A stretch of DNA of 64,000 nt. Origin: Calothrix sp. 336/3. GTDB taxonomy: Bacteria > Cyanobacteriota > Cyanobacteriia > Cyanobacteriales > Nostocaceae. Below are positions 55,794 to 64,000 of the stretch, one piece after another (the first letter of the stretch is position 1; every line of letters begins with the position of its first letter). The stretch lies in the NCBI RefSeq assembly GCF_000734895.2, contig NZ_CP011382.1:620001-684000 (forward strand), written 5' to 3'. Both the position numbers and the translations under genes were made by a program. The notes under the pieces were generated by a model that was given only the letters and a program-made list of their open reading frames with translations, did not search any database and was not told where the DNA came from.

Positions 55794-57383
55794 TTACAAA
55801 CCAATCGATACAAAACCTGCCCAATCTTGAGGATTTGGGTACTTTTTCATGGTTTCTAACATTGCTTGGCGTAATGCCTTTGATTTATCCGGTTTTTTAC
55901 TTAAATTCTCGTAAAATTTAGTCATTAAAAATGCCGTTCCTCTATCATTTGCTTCCCAAACAGAACCGATAAAACTATATGCTCCAGCCACAAAAAAAGC
56001 ACGGGAAAGTCCAATTACCCCATCACTGGTGATTGTTCCCAAGGCTGTTTTTCCAGAGCTTAAAACCACTAAATCGGCTTGGAGATGCAATTTTTGGATT
56101 TCTTCGGCAGATAGCCAACCATCATCTTGATTTGATGCAGCAAGGGCAATAACATCGGCGTTATTCAGCTGCACAACATGGGTAGCTAAATGTATAATTT
56201 TAGCTTGAGGCATTTTCTGCACAATCACAGTTTCGGTTGCTGCTTTGCCCAAAATTGCTTGAGTTTTAAATATTTTGGCAATATTTTTGGCTTCCTCCTC
56301 TGTACCCGGTAGTGGTGATAATTCCGCAGGTTTTTCTCCTGGTTTGGGAGATAATGCAGCTGTAGCGGGATTTCCCACGATTAATAATTCATCACCTTTA
56401 ATATTTTGTTTGAGCAAAGATGTTGATAATTTACGTTTAATTTGGCGTTGATAGAGTAAATCTAATATCTGAATTGATGGAGCAGTGGAAATTGTGTGCT
56501 TCTCGATTAAATATTTTCCCTGATTATCTCGCAATCCGGCAAAGGCAACCAGAAATAAATCACCTTGAGGAATAAAAATAACTCGTTCTTCTGGATTTTT
56601 TGGTAAGAGCTTGGCAATGGGTTCAATTAAAATTTGGTGTAATTCTTGTAATGTATTGTCTGATTTTGGTGTTTCTACAGATATTCCTTTGGTTTTTGCC
56701 GACTTTAATCCTGAATCTTGTTTATATAAACAATTTATATGTTGATTAATTAAATTAGCAAAGGAAAACCGTTCTTTGCATCTTCTTGACTGTAAATTTA
56801 TTTGCCGCATAGCTATATCACCATTCGGTTTAATTACCCAGGTGATTAATTCTGATTCTTGATTGCGCTTTTTACCATTGATTATCACCTTATTATAGAT
56901 AATTGTATATTGAACAATCGTGGCATTATGTAATTTAGCAATGTGCTTAATTCTCTCAACATTGGGAGAAGAATTGCTAGAATAATGAGCAGGAGATTGT
57001 ATTTCTAACTGTGTAGAAAAATCTCTCAAATCAACATTTTGACCAATTTGAGAAACTTCTAAAGCTGTTTCTATCTGATTTTGCTCGATTAGATTTTTGA
57101 TAAGCTGTTGATGTTGGGTTTTCCAAGGAGATTCCGGACAATCAACAGGAGTGATAGAGCTACGCTCCGCCCAAAGGGCGATCGCGCACTGATTTGAGGA
57201 GGAATCATTTTCTATATTCCCAGAATAGGCAAGACTATTACTAGAAGTATTTATATTATTTATTGTCTGTATATCTAGGGCAATGGCAATACCAGGGATT
57301 AAAAAGCTGCATGTGAGCAGAAATAGAAAAAATGTATTATATTTGGATAAATGATTTCGTATTTTCTTGCTTGGTTTATACAT
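55794..57383 (-). CDS. Exported CHAT protein with missing catalytic Cys
   Basis: A 529-residue protein from ATG 57383; a TTG at 57422 would add 13 residues. A signal peptide or N-terminal anchor is visible (TFFLFLLTCSFLIPGIAIA). The middle is helical, and the C-terminal half is a CHAT domain. The His motif is kept (KIIHLATHV), but where active members have LSAC the sequence reads LSSGKTALG. Gly 444 replaces the Cys and Ser replaces the preceding Ala, so peptidase activity is probably lost. A short repeat is translated near residues 66-77 (AIALWAERS). First of the convergent CHAT/TPR/DUF928/CHASE2 group on the minus strand, 108 nt after the TPR gene. Possibly a decoy or scaffold. Confidence 0.88.
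   Translation of the reverse strand: MYKPSKKIRNHLSKYNTFFLFLLTCSFLIPGIAIALDIQTINNINTSSNSLAYSGNIENDSSSNQCAIALWAERSSITPVDCPESPWKTQHQQLIKNLIEQNQIETALEVSQIGQNVDLRDFSTQLEIQSPAHYSSNSSPNVERIKHIAKLHNATIVQYTIIYNKVIINGKKRNQESELITWVIKPNGDIAMRQINLQSRRCKERFSFANLINQHINCLYKQDSGLKSAKTKGISVETPKSDNTLQELHQILIEPIAKLLPKNPEERVIFIPQGDLFLVAFAGLRDNQGKYLIEKHTISTAPSIQILDLLYQRQIKRKLSTSLLKQNIKGDELLIVGNPATAALSPKPGEKPAELSPLPGTEEEAKNIAKIFKTQAILGKAATETVIVQKMPQAKIIHLATHVVQLNNADVIALAASNQDDGWLSAEEIQKLHLQADLVVLSSGKTALGTITSDGVIGLSRAFFVAGAYSFIGSVWEANDRGTAFLMTKFYENLSKKPDKSKALRQAMLETMKKYPNPQDWAGFVSIGL
57152..57186. repeat. HIP1-associated repeat inside CHAT gene
   Basis: Minus-strand copy of the GGCGGAGCGTAGCTCTAT element, here read through in frame as [10 protein letters not shown] in the CHAT protein. 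Its HIP1-like GGGCGATCGC neighbour is also present. Confidence 0.8.
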
Positions 57384-57491
57384 ATTTATGAAAGATTCTC
57401 TTGAGGATGAAGATAGCGACAAATATTATCCAGAGATAGCAACTGAGAAAAATCATATTTCACCGCAGATTACTATCTCAGAATCTATTTT

Positions 57492-58013
57492 TTAGGCATT
57501 ACGTATCTGGCTAATTATCTCCAATGTTCTTTGAGCCATTTTTGCACTGCCTTCTTTTTCAAACATATTTGCGGCTATTTGTAAGTCCGCGATCGCGGCA
57601 TTTTTACCTCCCAAAGCATGGTTAGTTAATCCTCTAAAGAAATAAGCAAAGGAAATATTAGTGTCAAGTTGAATAGTTTTATCTAAATCTGTTTTCGCTG
57701 CTTGATAGTTTCTTAACTCATAGTAACTTGCACCTCTCCCCATATAAGCATATGCATTATTTGGTTCTAGCTGAATAACTTCATTAAAAATCGCAATCGC
57801 ACCACGATAGTTTTTAGATTCAAAAAATAAATCATAGGCTTGCTTTAATTTAGCTTTGGCATCTTGATTATTATTGATTGATTCCTGGGGAATTACTTGA
57901 GATTTTGAGGGAGTTTGATTTTGTGCTAGTCGCATTTCTGCTTGTGCATGAGGTATGCATACTGTGAAGCCAAATAAAATAATTACGGACGCTAAACCTT
58001 GTAAAGATTTCAT
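57492..58013 (-). CDS. Exported TPR protein
   Basis: A 173-residue protein. The signal peptide ends near PHAQAEM (about 26). Three TPR units follow at about residues 50-155 (YRGAIAIFNEVIQLEPNNAYAYMGRGASYYELRN and equivalents). A capping helix ends RTLEIISQIRNA. In the CHAT/CHASE2 neighbourhood such small periplasmic TPR proteins probably serve as binding partners. It lies between the CHAT gene and the DUF928 gene; an intrinsic terminator at 58234-58256 separates it from DUF928. Confidence 0.9.
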   Translation of the reverse strand: MKSLQGLASVIILFGFTVCIPHAQAEMRLAQNQTPSKSQVIPQESINNNQDAKAKLKQAYDLFFESKNYRGAIAIFNEVIQLEPNNAYAYMGRGASYYELRNYQAAKTDLDKTIQLDTNISFAYFFRGLTNHALGGKNAAIADLQIAANMFEKEGSAKMAQRTLEIISQIRNA

Positions 58014-58233
58014 GATACTTTCTCCAATATAATGATGGTAATTTGACGAATTTGAGAGTAAAAGATAAGCTCCTCACTCAGCAAGTTATCGCTATTTATC
58101 TATATTTCTCAGTCACAGAGGGGTATGCAGTTTTGCAAATCATTTAATTTTGTTTCCCCTTGCTAGAATTTCATATCTCTGGGTGCTGTAGGGGGTATGC
58201 AAAAATTTTGCTGTCTCAAGCAAAAACACAAAT

Positions 58234-58256
58234 AAAAAAACGTAGCAGTGCTACGT
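58234..58256 (-). terminator. Intrinsic terminator after DUF928 gene
   Basis: On the minus strand ACGTAGC and GCTACGT form a perfect 7-bp stem with a 3-nt loop, followed by T7. It lies 41 nt after the DUF928 stop (58297) and ends that transcription unit before the TPR gene. Confidence 0.88.
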
Positions 58257-58296
58257 CTCTGGTATTTATTTCCTATTTCCTATTCTCTATTCCCTT

Positions 58297-59028
58297 CTAT
58301 TTACATAACTGATTTGGTAAATCTTTGATTATCTGGGACAATTGTGATGATGGTTGAGGAACGGAATATGCTTGCTGTAATGCATCAGACCATAATCCTT
58401 TATCAGCGAAATATTTAGCTTTTGCTTGGGCGATCGCCTCCGTATTTGCGCCTCGATTTTTATGTAATTTTTCCAACAATTTCAATTCAGTGGTAATTTG
58501 ATTGCGTTGGGATGCTTCCATAACTTTAAAAGGTACAAACATTGCTGGGGAATTACTTTCTTGATTGAAAAAGATTAACCATCTGTAAGTTTGACCAGGT
58601 TTTAATGGTTCCCCTTGATATTTGATATGTTGTTTTCCGGCGACAATTTGCGTTTTGAGCAACCTATTATTACTTTTTTGACCATCTATTAGTTCTACAG
58701 CTATTTTTTTGATTTCTGTTCTCCCCAATTGAGAAGCTTTGCTATTTTGCCAGATAAATAAGGGTTGATTATGCCAAATAATTCGTGTTTGAGTTGGGAC
58801 ATCAGGGGAAATTAGACAAACTGATTGTCCAGGACGGGAACCACCTTTACGAGGTTTTATCGGGGGTTCTGGGTCACGTGCAGGTTTAAAAATTTTATGC
58901 CAAAAATCAACCTGGGGAGAAATTTTTTGTGAATAAACAGGTTGAGGAATGAATGCAAATAAACTAACGAAAGCTGTAACTGATAATGTTGAGCTACCTA
59001 ACTTTAAAATAATATTATTCTTGTGCAT
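58297..59028 (-). CDS. DUF928 domain protein
   Basis: A 243-residue protein. The signal peptide is residues about 1-33 (STLSVTAFVSLFAFIPQPVYSQ). The DUF928 body has GGSRPGQSVCLISPDVPTQTRIIWHNQPLFIWQNSKA, then GQTYRWLIFFNQESNSPAMF. The C-terminal helical part has AKAKYFADKGLWSDALQQAYSV. The family has no known function. Compared with the copy at 2294 it lacks the N-terminal 22-residue repeats. It is followed by an intrinsic terminator and preceded by the CHAT-CHASE2 gene 208 nt upstream on the same strand. Confidence 0.88.
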   Translation of the reverse strand: MHKNNIILKLGSSTLSVTAFVSLFAFIPQPVYSQKISPQVDFWHKIFKPARDPEPPIKPRKGGSRPGQSVCLISPDVPTQTRIIWHNQPLFIWQNSKASQLGRTEIKKIAVELIDGQKSNNRLLKTQIVAGKQHIKYQGEPLKPGQTYRWLIFFNQESNSPAMFVPFKVMEASQRNQITTELKLLEKLHKNRGANTEAIAQAKAKYFADKGLWSDALQQAYSVPQPSSQLSQIIKDLPNQLCK

Positions 59029-59096
59029 AAATTCAGCCTCTTTTATCAGTTATGTTGCGTTTAAGTAGGTCGGTGTGAAAATTTCAATGTATGTCA

Positions 59097-59160
59097 TTGC
59101 GAATGAAACGTTCGCGTAGCGTGTCGCTTTGCGACTCAGTGAAATGAAGCAACCGCAACG
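59097..59160. repeat. Dispersed repeat with CGCGTAGCGTGTCGC
   Basis: A GC-rich, partly palindromic block in the spacer upstream of DUF928 (GCGAATGAAACGTTCGCGTA, GTGTCGCTTTGCGACTC). It resembles interspersed cyanobacterial repeats derived from HIP1-rich sequence. Not coding. Confidence 0.55.
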
Positions 59161-59236
59161 GTTTTGTCAATTTTACATTCTGTTACATAGTTGGGTTTAT
59201 TTTCATCGACTTACTTACTCAGCAGACTTGTAAACG

Positions 59237-61738
59237 TTAGAATTTATCTTTCCAAATAACAGGTAAAATGTAAAACCAAAAAGTTGCTGTTGGCAACAAC
59301 CAAGGCAAAAGAATTGCGATGGATGAGATGTAAAGTTGTAAGCTAATAATTGTATAAGCTGTCGAACCCACACTTAATAGAATCACTTGTTTTAACTTTT
59401 GTTCCGGATGATTACTGAGATAATCGGATATAAATTTACCCAGTAATATAGCGAGAGCGATCGCCCAGATATCGGGAATCGGTAAAACCATGCGATTATG
59501 GAGGTAGTGATGGGTCATATAAGCGTGAACTTCCCCACCCGTAAGTACCCCACGAGTATTATCCGGGTTCTCTTGATTTCGCCAATAAGCCATCCCAGCA
59601 GGTAAATCAAAATTATCTTCGTTATTTTGTCCGGTTCCTGCTTCTTCGTAACCTCCCGGTGCAACTATGACGATTTGCTGCTGTAATTTCTGGGAAGAAT
59701 CGAGTAATTTCCACGCAGGGATAGTTTCATACACCTGACGCGGAGGTATAGAAAAGTCTATAATCGGATGTAACCAGGTTTGCCGAAAGTTGTAGCTGAA
59801 AGCTGTTAAGGGTTGTAGTTGTGTGCGTGCTGATGTTAAAACTTCGCCTTTATTACTAGTATAAGTATTAACTTGCTCCCATAAATCTTGTTTGCTAGTT
59901 AACTGTGGTTTCGGCGAATCTGCAAGATGTTGCAAGCGTTCAGAAACAGCTAATAGATAAGCAAAAGCTCTAGGCTTAGGGTTCAATTTATTACTAGGTA
60001 ATAGTTGCATATACCACCCAGGTAAAACTTCGATTTCTCCCCCCAAACTCCAGTTATGGTTAGCGATGCGGGGATGTGTTTTTAACCATTTCCCTTGAGA
60101 ATCGCGGGTTGTCGCAAATACAAAGCGTGTCGGTTGTGGTGTAGAGCGGATACCAGTTTGCAGTGATTGGGAAAGTGCGCGATCGCCTTTTAGGCGGAGC
60201 ATAGCTCTATCGCCCCGTGGGCGGAGTGTAGCGCGATCGCCTTGTGGACGGAGTGTAGCTCTATCGTCGTTAGGGGAATCTTTCTGAGTATCACCTTCTA
60301 TATCTGGTCTATCTAATAAGTAATCAATGCCAATAACAGGCGCTTTTAATTCCACCAGTTTATCAATAATTTGCGCCATGTATTCTCGATTTATTGGTCG
60401 CGGATTTAAAATATTTGCTTTCTGAATAGATTCGTTATCAATTTGCACCAAAAGTACAGGAGGGTTTATATTTACTGATTCTGTAACTTGATTTGTGATA
60501 TTTCTATACATTGCCTGTAGTAAAACCCGCTTTTCTAGCAACCAAGTTTGAACAGGAATTTGCACACTAATAAATGCTAAAATAGAAATAATCCCTGCTT
60601 CTAAAGGTGTAGGTTTCAGTCGTTTAATATATTGTCTAAATCCAAAGGGTTGCAGGCAAAATAAAGGTGCTGAAGGATGGCGAAATAGGGAAGGAATTAA
60701 ATAAGCACTGGGATAAGTAAGATTTTTTTCAAGTTTCAGATAATCGCAAGCTGTCAATAATGCTTGATGAACATCCTGATATTTAGCTATATTATTTAAA
60801 AATTGGATAAAAATTTCCTCAGCCACACGATTATGTATTGGTTCACGCATAATTGCGACTTGATTTAAACCCAGTTCAATTAATTTATTGGCAATACTCA
60901 AGCCATCACAGGAATTAAAGAGAGCAAATTGTAATCCCTGCTGAATTGCCTTGATTAATGGCTGTTCAATTTCACTCAAATTAATATTGGCATTCGGTGC
61001 AATTGATATTTGCCCCCCAGTTAAATCTGTTTCTCGACTATGACCAGCAAAATATAAAATATCCCATCCCTGCTGACTTTTTAACTTCTCAACAATTTCA
61101 TATTTAAAATCTTGAATATCTTTACCTTCTTGCCAAGAAATTAAATCTAACTTAATTTTTTTTTGCAATGACGAAATTGCTTGTTTCTCTTTCGCAAAAT
61201 TCAAGCCACTGTCATCACCAAAAATAGCTAAAACTCTGATTTTTTCAAATTTTCGCTTAACTTGTTGAATAGTTTGCTGGATATTCAATGGTTGACGAAC
61301 AATACGCAGCTTTGTTTGCAAAAATTGCGTACTAATCTCCCAAGCTTCCCAGGGTAAACGTGTTAATTCGAGAGTATTACAACTAATAAATATATCTATA
61401 TATGTATCTTTGTTGTTATTTGCAGTTAAGATTGAACGGATATCATATAATTCCTTGCTACGTAACCATTGATGAAACTCATATAAAAGTTTTGCCTCTC
61501 CTTGAACCAATTCCCCTTGCCAATCAACAGGGGGAGGTGCAATCACACCAATATTAATTACCTTTCCCCGCAATTCTTGACTGTAGAAATTATGGTAAAT
61601 ACGCTGCCATGTTTCATAGTCAGCAATAATATTTTCCGGATAGGGAAGTTCCGCAGTAATTTGTTGATTCTGATTCCATGAAAGTTGAAATAAACATTTG
61701 CTTTCAACCTTTTGTACTTGCAGATAAAATTTAACCAT
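59237..61738 (-). CDS. CHAT-CHASE2 membrane protein
   Basis: An 833-residue protein. Residues about 1-370 form a CHAT-type domain with His 233 (LYFAGHSRE) and Cys 277 (FNSCDGLS), both catalytic positions present. A membrane segment (about 385-405, GIISILAFISVQIPVQTWLL) leads to an extracytoplasmic CHASE2 sensor domain (about 420-745, VLLVQIDNESIQKAN, GIDYLLDRPD). Three terminal membrane helices follow (about 755-830). A repeat element is read in frame at about residues 490-521 (DRATLRPQGDRATLRPRGD) in a CHASE2 loop. The topology suggests that an external signal sensed by CHASE2 gates an internal protease-like domain. Same strand and close to DUF1822. Confidence 0.9.
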   Translation of the reverse strand: MVKFYLQVQKVESKCLFQLSWNQNQQITAELPYPENIIADYETWQRIYHNFYSQELRGKVINIGVIAPPPVDWQGELVQGEAKLLYEFHQWLRSKELYDIRSILTANNNKDTYIDIFISCNTLELTRLPWEAWEISTQFLQTKLRIVRQPLNIQQTIQQVKRKFEKIRVLAIFGDDSGLNFAKEKQAISSLQKKIKLDLISWQEGKDIQDFKYEIVEKLKSQQGWDILYFAGHSRETDLTGGQISIAPNANINLSEIEQPLIKAIQQGLQFALFNSCDGLSIANKLIELGLNQVAIMREPIHNRVAEEIFIQFLNNIAKYQDVHQALLTACDYLKLEKNLTYPSAYLIPSLFRHPSAPLFCLQPFGFRQYIKRLKPTPLEAGIISILAFISVQIPVQTWLLEKRVLLQAMYRNITNQVTESVNINPPVLLVQIDNESIQKANILNPRPINREYMAQIIDKLVELKAPVIGIDYLLDRPDIEGDTQKDSPNDDRATLRPQGDRATLRPRGDRAMLRLKGDRALSQSLQTGIRSTPQPTRFVFATTRDSQGKWLKTHPRIANHNWSLGGEIEVLPGWYMQLLPSNKLNPKPRAFAYLLAVSERLQHLADSPKPQLTSKQDLWEQVNTYTSNKGEVLTSARTQLQPLTAFSYNFRQTWLHPIIDFSIPPRQVYETIPAWKLLDSSQKLQQQIVIVAPGGYEEAGTGQNNEDNFDLPAGMAYWRNQENPDNTRGVLTGGEVHAYMTHHYLHNRMVLPIPDIWAIALAILLGKFISDYLSNHPEQKLKQVILLSVGSTAYTIISLQLYISSIAILLPWLLPTATFWFYILPVIWKDKF
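60178..60270. repeat. Repeat element in frame within CHASE2 loop
   Basis: Three to four copies of a ~30-bp unit related to GCGGAGTGTAGCTCTATCG plus HIP1 (GCGATCGC), translated as DRATLRP-type peptides. It keeps the reading frame because the unit length is a multiple of three. Confidence 0.85.
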
Positions 61739-61809
61739 AATTAAACTATTTTATGATTATTTTAGAAAATCTTTGGAAAGGGGATTTAGTTCCCTCCTTT
61801 TTAACATCA

Positions 61810-61858
61810 CTCTCCCGTTAGCAAAGCTCTCCCGTTAGCAAAGCTCTCCCGAAGGGAG
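61810..61858. repeat. 17-bp direct repeats with terminal hairpin
   Basis: CTCTCCCGTTAGCAAAG occurs twice in tandem, then CTCTCCC-GAA-GGGAG folds into a small hairpin, followed by STRR-like GGGAGTAGG units. It sits in the spacer between the CHAT-CHASE2 and DUF1822 genes. Confidence 0.8.
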
Positions 61859-61886
61859 CAGGGAGTAGGGAGCAGGAAGCATGACT

Positions 61887-63230
61887 TCAACTCCCTTGTC
61901 TCATATCAAATGCAAAGGGTGGCAAAGTTACCTCAACCCCATCAGCTACACTAACAGTAGCAATAAATTTCTCATCCCAATTCCCAGCGACAGCAGCAAA
62001 CAAGTAAGAATTAACCTGTTGGGGATTTACTCGCTGTTCTGTCAAGATTCCTGTTTTATCACTCACACGGAACTGTAAATTATGTGGCAAAGTATTAGGT
62101 GCAGGAGCGCCCAAAATTAATAATAAGCTCCACAAATTTGGGTCATTTTCTGTTGATGAATTCCACGCGACAGCATATATTCTTAATTGATTTCCTGCTA
62201 AATTAAAATTATGATATCCGCATCTACCAATGAGAGGAATTTCTATACCTTGGTTTTGTAATTGGGATTTAATTACAGCGAATTCTGCTGCTGGACTTCG
62301 GAATTCCCTGGCAGGTGTTAAACTCAGTAACTCCCAAGATAAAGCTTCTCCAATCTCATCTAATTCATTCCATAACCACCTTCCTAAATTGATTGCAGGT
62401 TGGGTAATTAATCTTATGCAATCAAGGAGATAGGTTTGCAACGATGCTAAATTTGTTGTTTGTAAATTATTTGTCTGTAATTTATATATCCAGTCAAGTA
62501 AATCAGGGGAAGTGACAACCGCAATTCCTTGCTCCCAACTTAAAACTTGCCATAGTTCTGTTTCTGGTGATTGTAATTGAGGTAATAATCTCCCTAATTC
62601 ATTTTCAATGGCGGCTAATTGTTGCTGACGATTTGCTGATGCTATCGGTAAGGGAATTGCTTCTGGTTCTAGCACTCGTAAATATAGTAATAAATTATTA
62701 GGGTCTTTTTCAAACCAATCTAAAGGTATGAGATATGTCCAATCTGCTTGAATCTTTATCTGTGATGATGTCAAATTCTCCCTGAATTGTTGATAACTGA
62801 TAACTCCTCGCACAATTCCACATTCTTCTTCTTCCAAAACTTCTACTAAGACATAAAAGTGGGGAACAAATTCCGGCAAATCAACGACTATTCTAGAGAG
62901 AGGAACTTGCTCATCAAATATACTATCAAGGGTAATTAAACAAATGTTAAATTCACCGACTTTTAAATTAGCTACTACTGGTAAGATATTTGCCAATTCA
63001 GGTTTAGCAATTGTTGATTCTTGCCAACTGACTGTGAGATGAGCGTCTCGTTCTTCTAGCCAAGTTTTTAAAGTAAATAACGCCAATCCATTCAAATAAG
63101 TTTGCCATTGACGAGATTCATCGGGAATTTGACGACTTAATTCTACCGCTTGAAGAATTGCTTCCGATTCAATATTCAAAGATGTAGTGGATAAACGTTC
63201 AAATTCCATGGACATTGCTACATTTGTCAT
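61887..63230 (-). CDS. DUF1822 family protein
   Basis: A 447-residue soluble protein of the cyanobacterial DUF1822 family, of unknown function. Pattern features seen are RQIPDESRQWQTYLNGLALFTLKTWLEER near the start, TWTYLIPLDWFEKDPNNLLLYLRVLEPEA in the middle, and a C-terminal beta-rich half with LRIYAVAWNSST and LQFRVSDKTGIL. In other cyanobacteria DUF1822 genes sit beside a sigma-like gene and CHASE2/CHAT genes, exactly as here. It is 148 nt upstream of the CHAT-CHASE2 gene on the same strand and probably co-transcribed. Confidence 0.88.
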   Translation of the reverse strand: MTNVAMSMEFERLSTTSLNIESEAILQAVELSRQIPDESRQWQTYLNGLALFTLKTWLEERDAHLTVSWQESTIAKPELANILPVVANLKVGEFNICLITLDSIFDEQVPLSRIVVDLPEFVPHFYVLVEVLEEEECGIVRGVISYQQFRENLTSSQIKIQADWTYLIPLDWFEKDPNNLLLYLRVLEPEAIPLPIASANRQQQLAAIENELGRLLPQLQSPETELWQVLSWEQGIAVVTSPDLLDWIYKLQTNNLQTTNLASLQTYLLDCIRLITQPAINLGRWLWNELDEIGEALSWELLSLTPAREFRSPAAEFAVIKSQLQNQGIEIPLIGRCGYHNFNLAGNQLRIYAVAWNSSTENDPNLWSLLLILGAPAPNTLPHNLQFRVSDKTGILTEQRVNPQQVNSYLFAAVAGNWDEKFIATVSVADGVEVTLPPFAFDMRQGS

Positions 63231-63425
63231 GATTATTTGATTCCATCATTATGGATAATTATTTTGAGCTAGAGAATAAAACCAATCACTAATTAAATCT
63301 CGTCTATTTTGAAAAAATTGTACCTTCAGATATTGCTTTCGTAAGTGGCAATGACAAAAACTTTTCATGATGGACAAGGTTTAAGTCATAATCATCAATA
63401 TTATTCTAAAACAAATATCTAACTC

Positions 63426-64000
63426 TTACCTATTGCCTAATTTCTGGCAAAGTCTTTGAGAAAAATAACTCATATCAGCATTATTTTGGATGCTGGCAGC
63501 TTCTACTTCTGCTTCAGAAATAATACGGTTAATTTGTTCATCAAGTAATTCTGTAATTTGTGATTCTAATTTTTTCAGTTTGGTGGGAGTTGAAAATTTT
63601 TGTGCTAGTTCAATTACCTGTGCTTGTAATTTTACTAAAATTTCCTGACGAACATCAGCACGAAACTCCTTAAGTTTTAATAAACGAGCCACAGCATCCT
63701 GTGCGCGTAAACCCAACTGCTGGGCAATTTTACCCATCGATAATCTTTGACAGTGAAACAATTGTAATCCTATCAAGAACTGCTTAGCCTTATTTATATC
63801 TTTTTTTTGCAGCTTTTTCATACGTAAGTCCACAACAGTATTTAAGGCATTATCTAGACAATTTAAAAATTGATTTCGATACATTTTTAAAAAAGCTTCT
63901 GTCTCATTATCGTCATCAGTACTGATAAGTAAATTTTCAGAATTGCTAGCAGGAATCATCTCTAAGAAAGTAGAGTTTTCATGTAATTCCGCATCTAAAG
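63426..64000 (-). CDS. Helical sigma-like protein, 5' end outside window
   Basis: The frame is open through the right window edge; the ATG at 63959 is internal-looking because in-frame codons continue beyond it (LDAELHENSTFLE). About 191 residues are seen, all helical and charged: RMKKLQKKDINKAKQFLIGLQLFHCQRLSMGKIAQQLGLRAQDAVARLLKLKEFRADVRQEIL. The helix-turn-helix-like segment LSMGKIAQQLGLRAQDAVARLL supports a regulator. In related clusters the partner of DUF1822 is annotated as a sigma-70-like protein; that label is tentative here because the conserved regions 2-4 cannot be checked. Confidence 0.7.
   Translation of the reverse strand, partial: LDAELHENSTFLEMIPASNSENLLISTDDDNETEAFLKMYRNQFLNCLDNALNTVVDLRMKKLQKKDINKAKQFLIGLQLFHCQRLSMGKIAQQLGLRAQDAVARLLKLKEFRADVRQEILVKLQAQVIELAQKFSTPTKLKKLESQITELLDEQINRIISEAEVEAASIQNNADMSYFSQRLCQKLGNR

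Overview
The window looks like chromosomal DNA of a filamentous, probably heterocyst-forming cyanobacterium (Nostocales type). The evidence is the very frequent HIP1 octamer GCGATCGC, the moderately AT-rich composition, several heptanucleotide tandem repeats (STRRs), a valyl-tRNA synthetase carrying the cyanobacteria-specific CAAD membrane domain, and many families typical of these genomes (CHAT, CHASE2, DUF928, DUF1822, caspase/nSTAND/pentapeptide proteins). No rRNA or tRNA gene, CRISPR array or complete insertion sequence was seen. Both window edges cut a gene.

Layout. 1-8 kb: the end of a TPR-CHAT protein, a DUF928 protein, then a CHASE2 hybrid histidine kinase overlapping a second REC/histidine kinase, a possible 41-residue membrane peptide and an SUI1/eIF1-like protein. 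8.5-24.4 kb: mostly housekeeping and single genes (a small zinc ribbon, RlmN, a MIF-like tautomerase, a TerB-like protein, a cyclic-peptide-type ABC exporter preceded by a 34-residue hydrophobic ORF with its own terminator, a TPR protein, SfsA, a family 4 glycosyltransferase, a double-GNAT protein, and a cupin/cysteine hydrolase pair divergent from a cytosine/guanine-deaminase-like amidohydrolase). A roughly 175-nt region closed by an 11-bp stem at 11489-11663 may be a structured RNA.

24.6-27.9 kb: an island of four toxin-antitoxin modules (AbrB/PIN, PIN/RHH, small antitoxin/PIN and UPF0175/DUF3368) bounded by imperfect direct repeats. The third toxin has an in-frame ochre codon. 28-32 kb: a caspase-nSTAND-pentapeptide protein facing a divergent protein that resembles trypsin-co-occurring domain 1, plus a MoaD-like protein and a set of palindromes.

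32.2-47.0 kb: a six-gene minus-strand locus for the cell envelope. It encodes three secreted DUF11-type proteins, one of them with seven Cys-paired repeats, a DUF11 plus SdrD-B-like protein, a 1201-residue predicted outer-membrane barrel, and a beta-helix protein with an OmpA peptidoglycan-binding tail. This is a good candidate for an undescribed surface-structure export or anchoring system. 47.6-54.3 kb is housekeeping (thrC with a MoaD-like protein, hemB, valS).

54.7-64 kb: a WD40 protein converges on a CHAT / TPR / DUF928 / CHAT-CHASE2 / DUF1822 / sigma-like-helical cluster, all on the minus strand. The left edge of the window holds the same family combination (TPR-CHAT, DUF928, CHASE2 kinase). 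I infer a cyanobacterial signalling or proteolytic module used twice here. One CHAT protein has lost its catalytic cysteine. A short repeat containing HIP1-like sequence has been built in frame into two of its genes.
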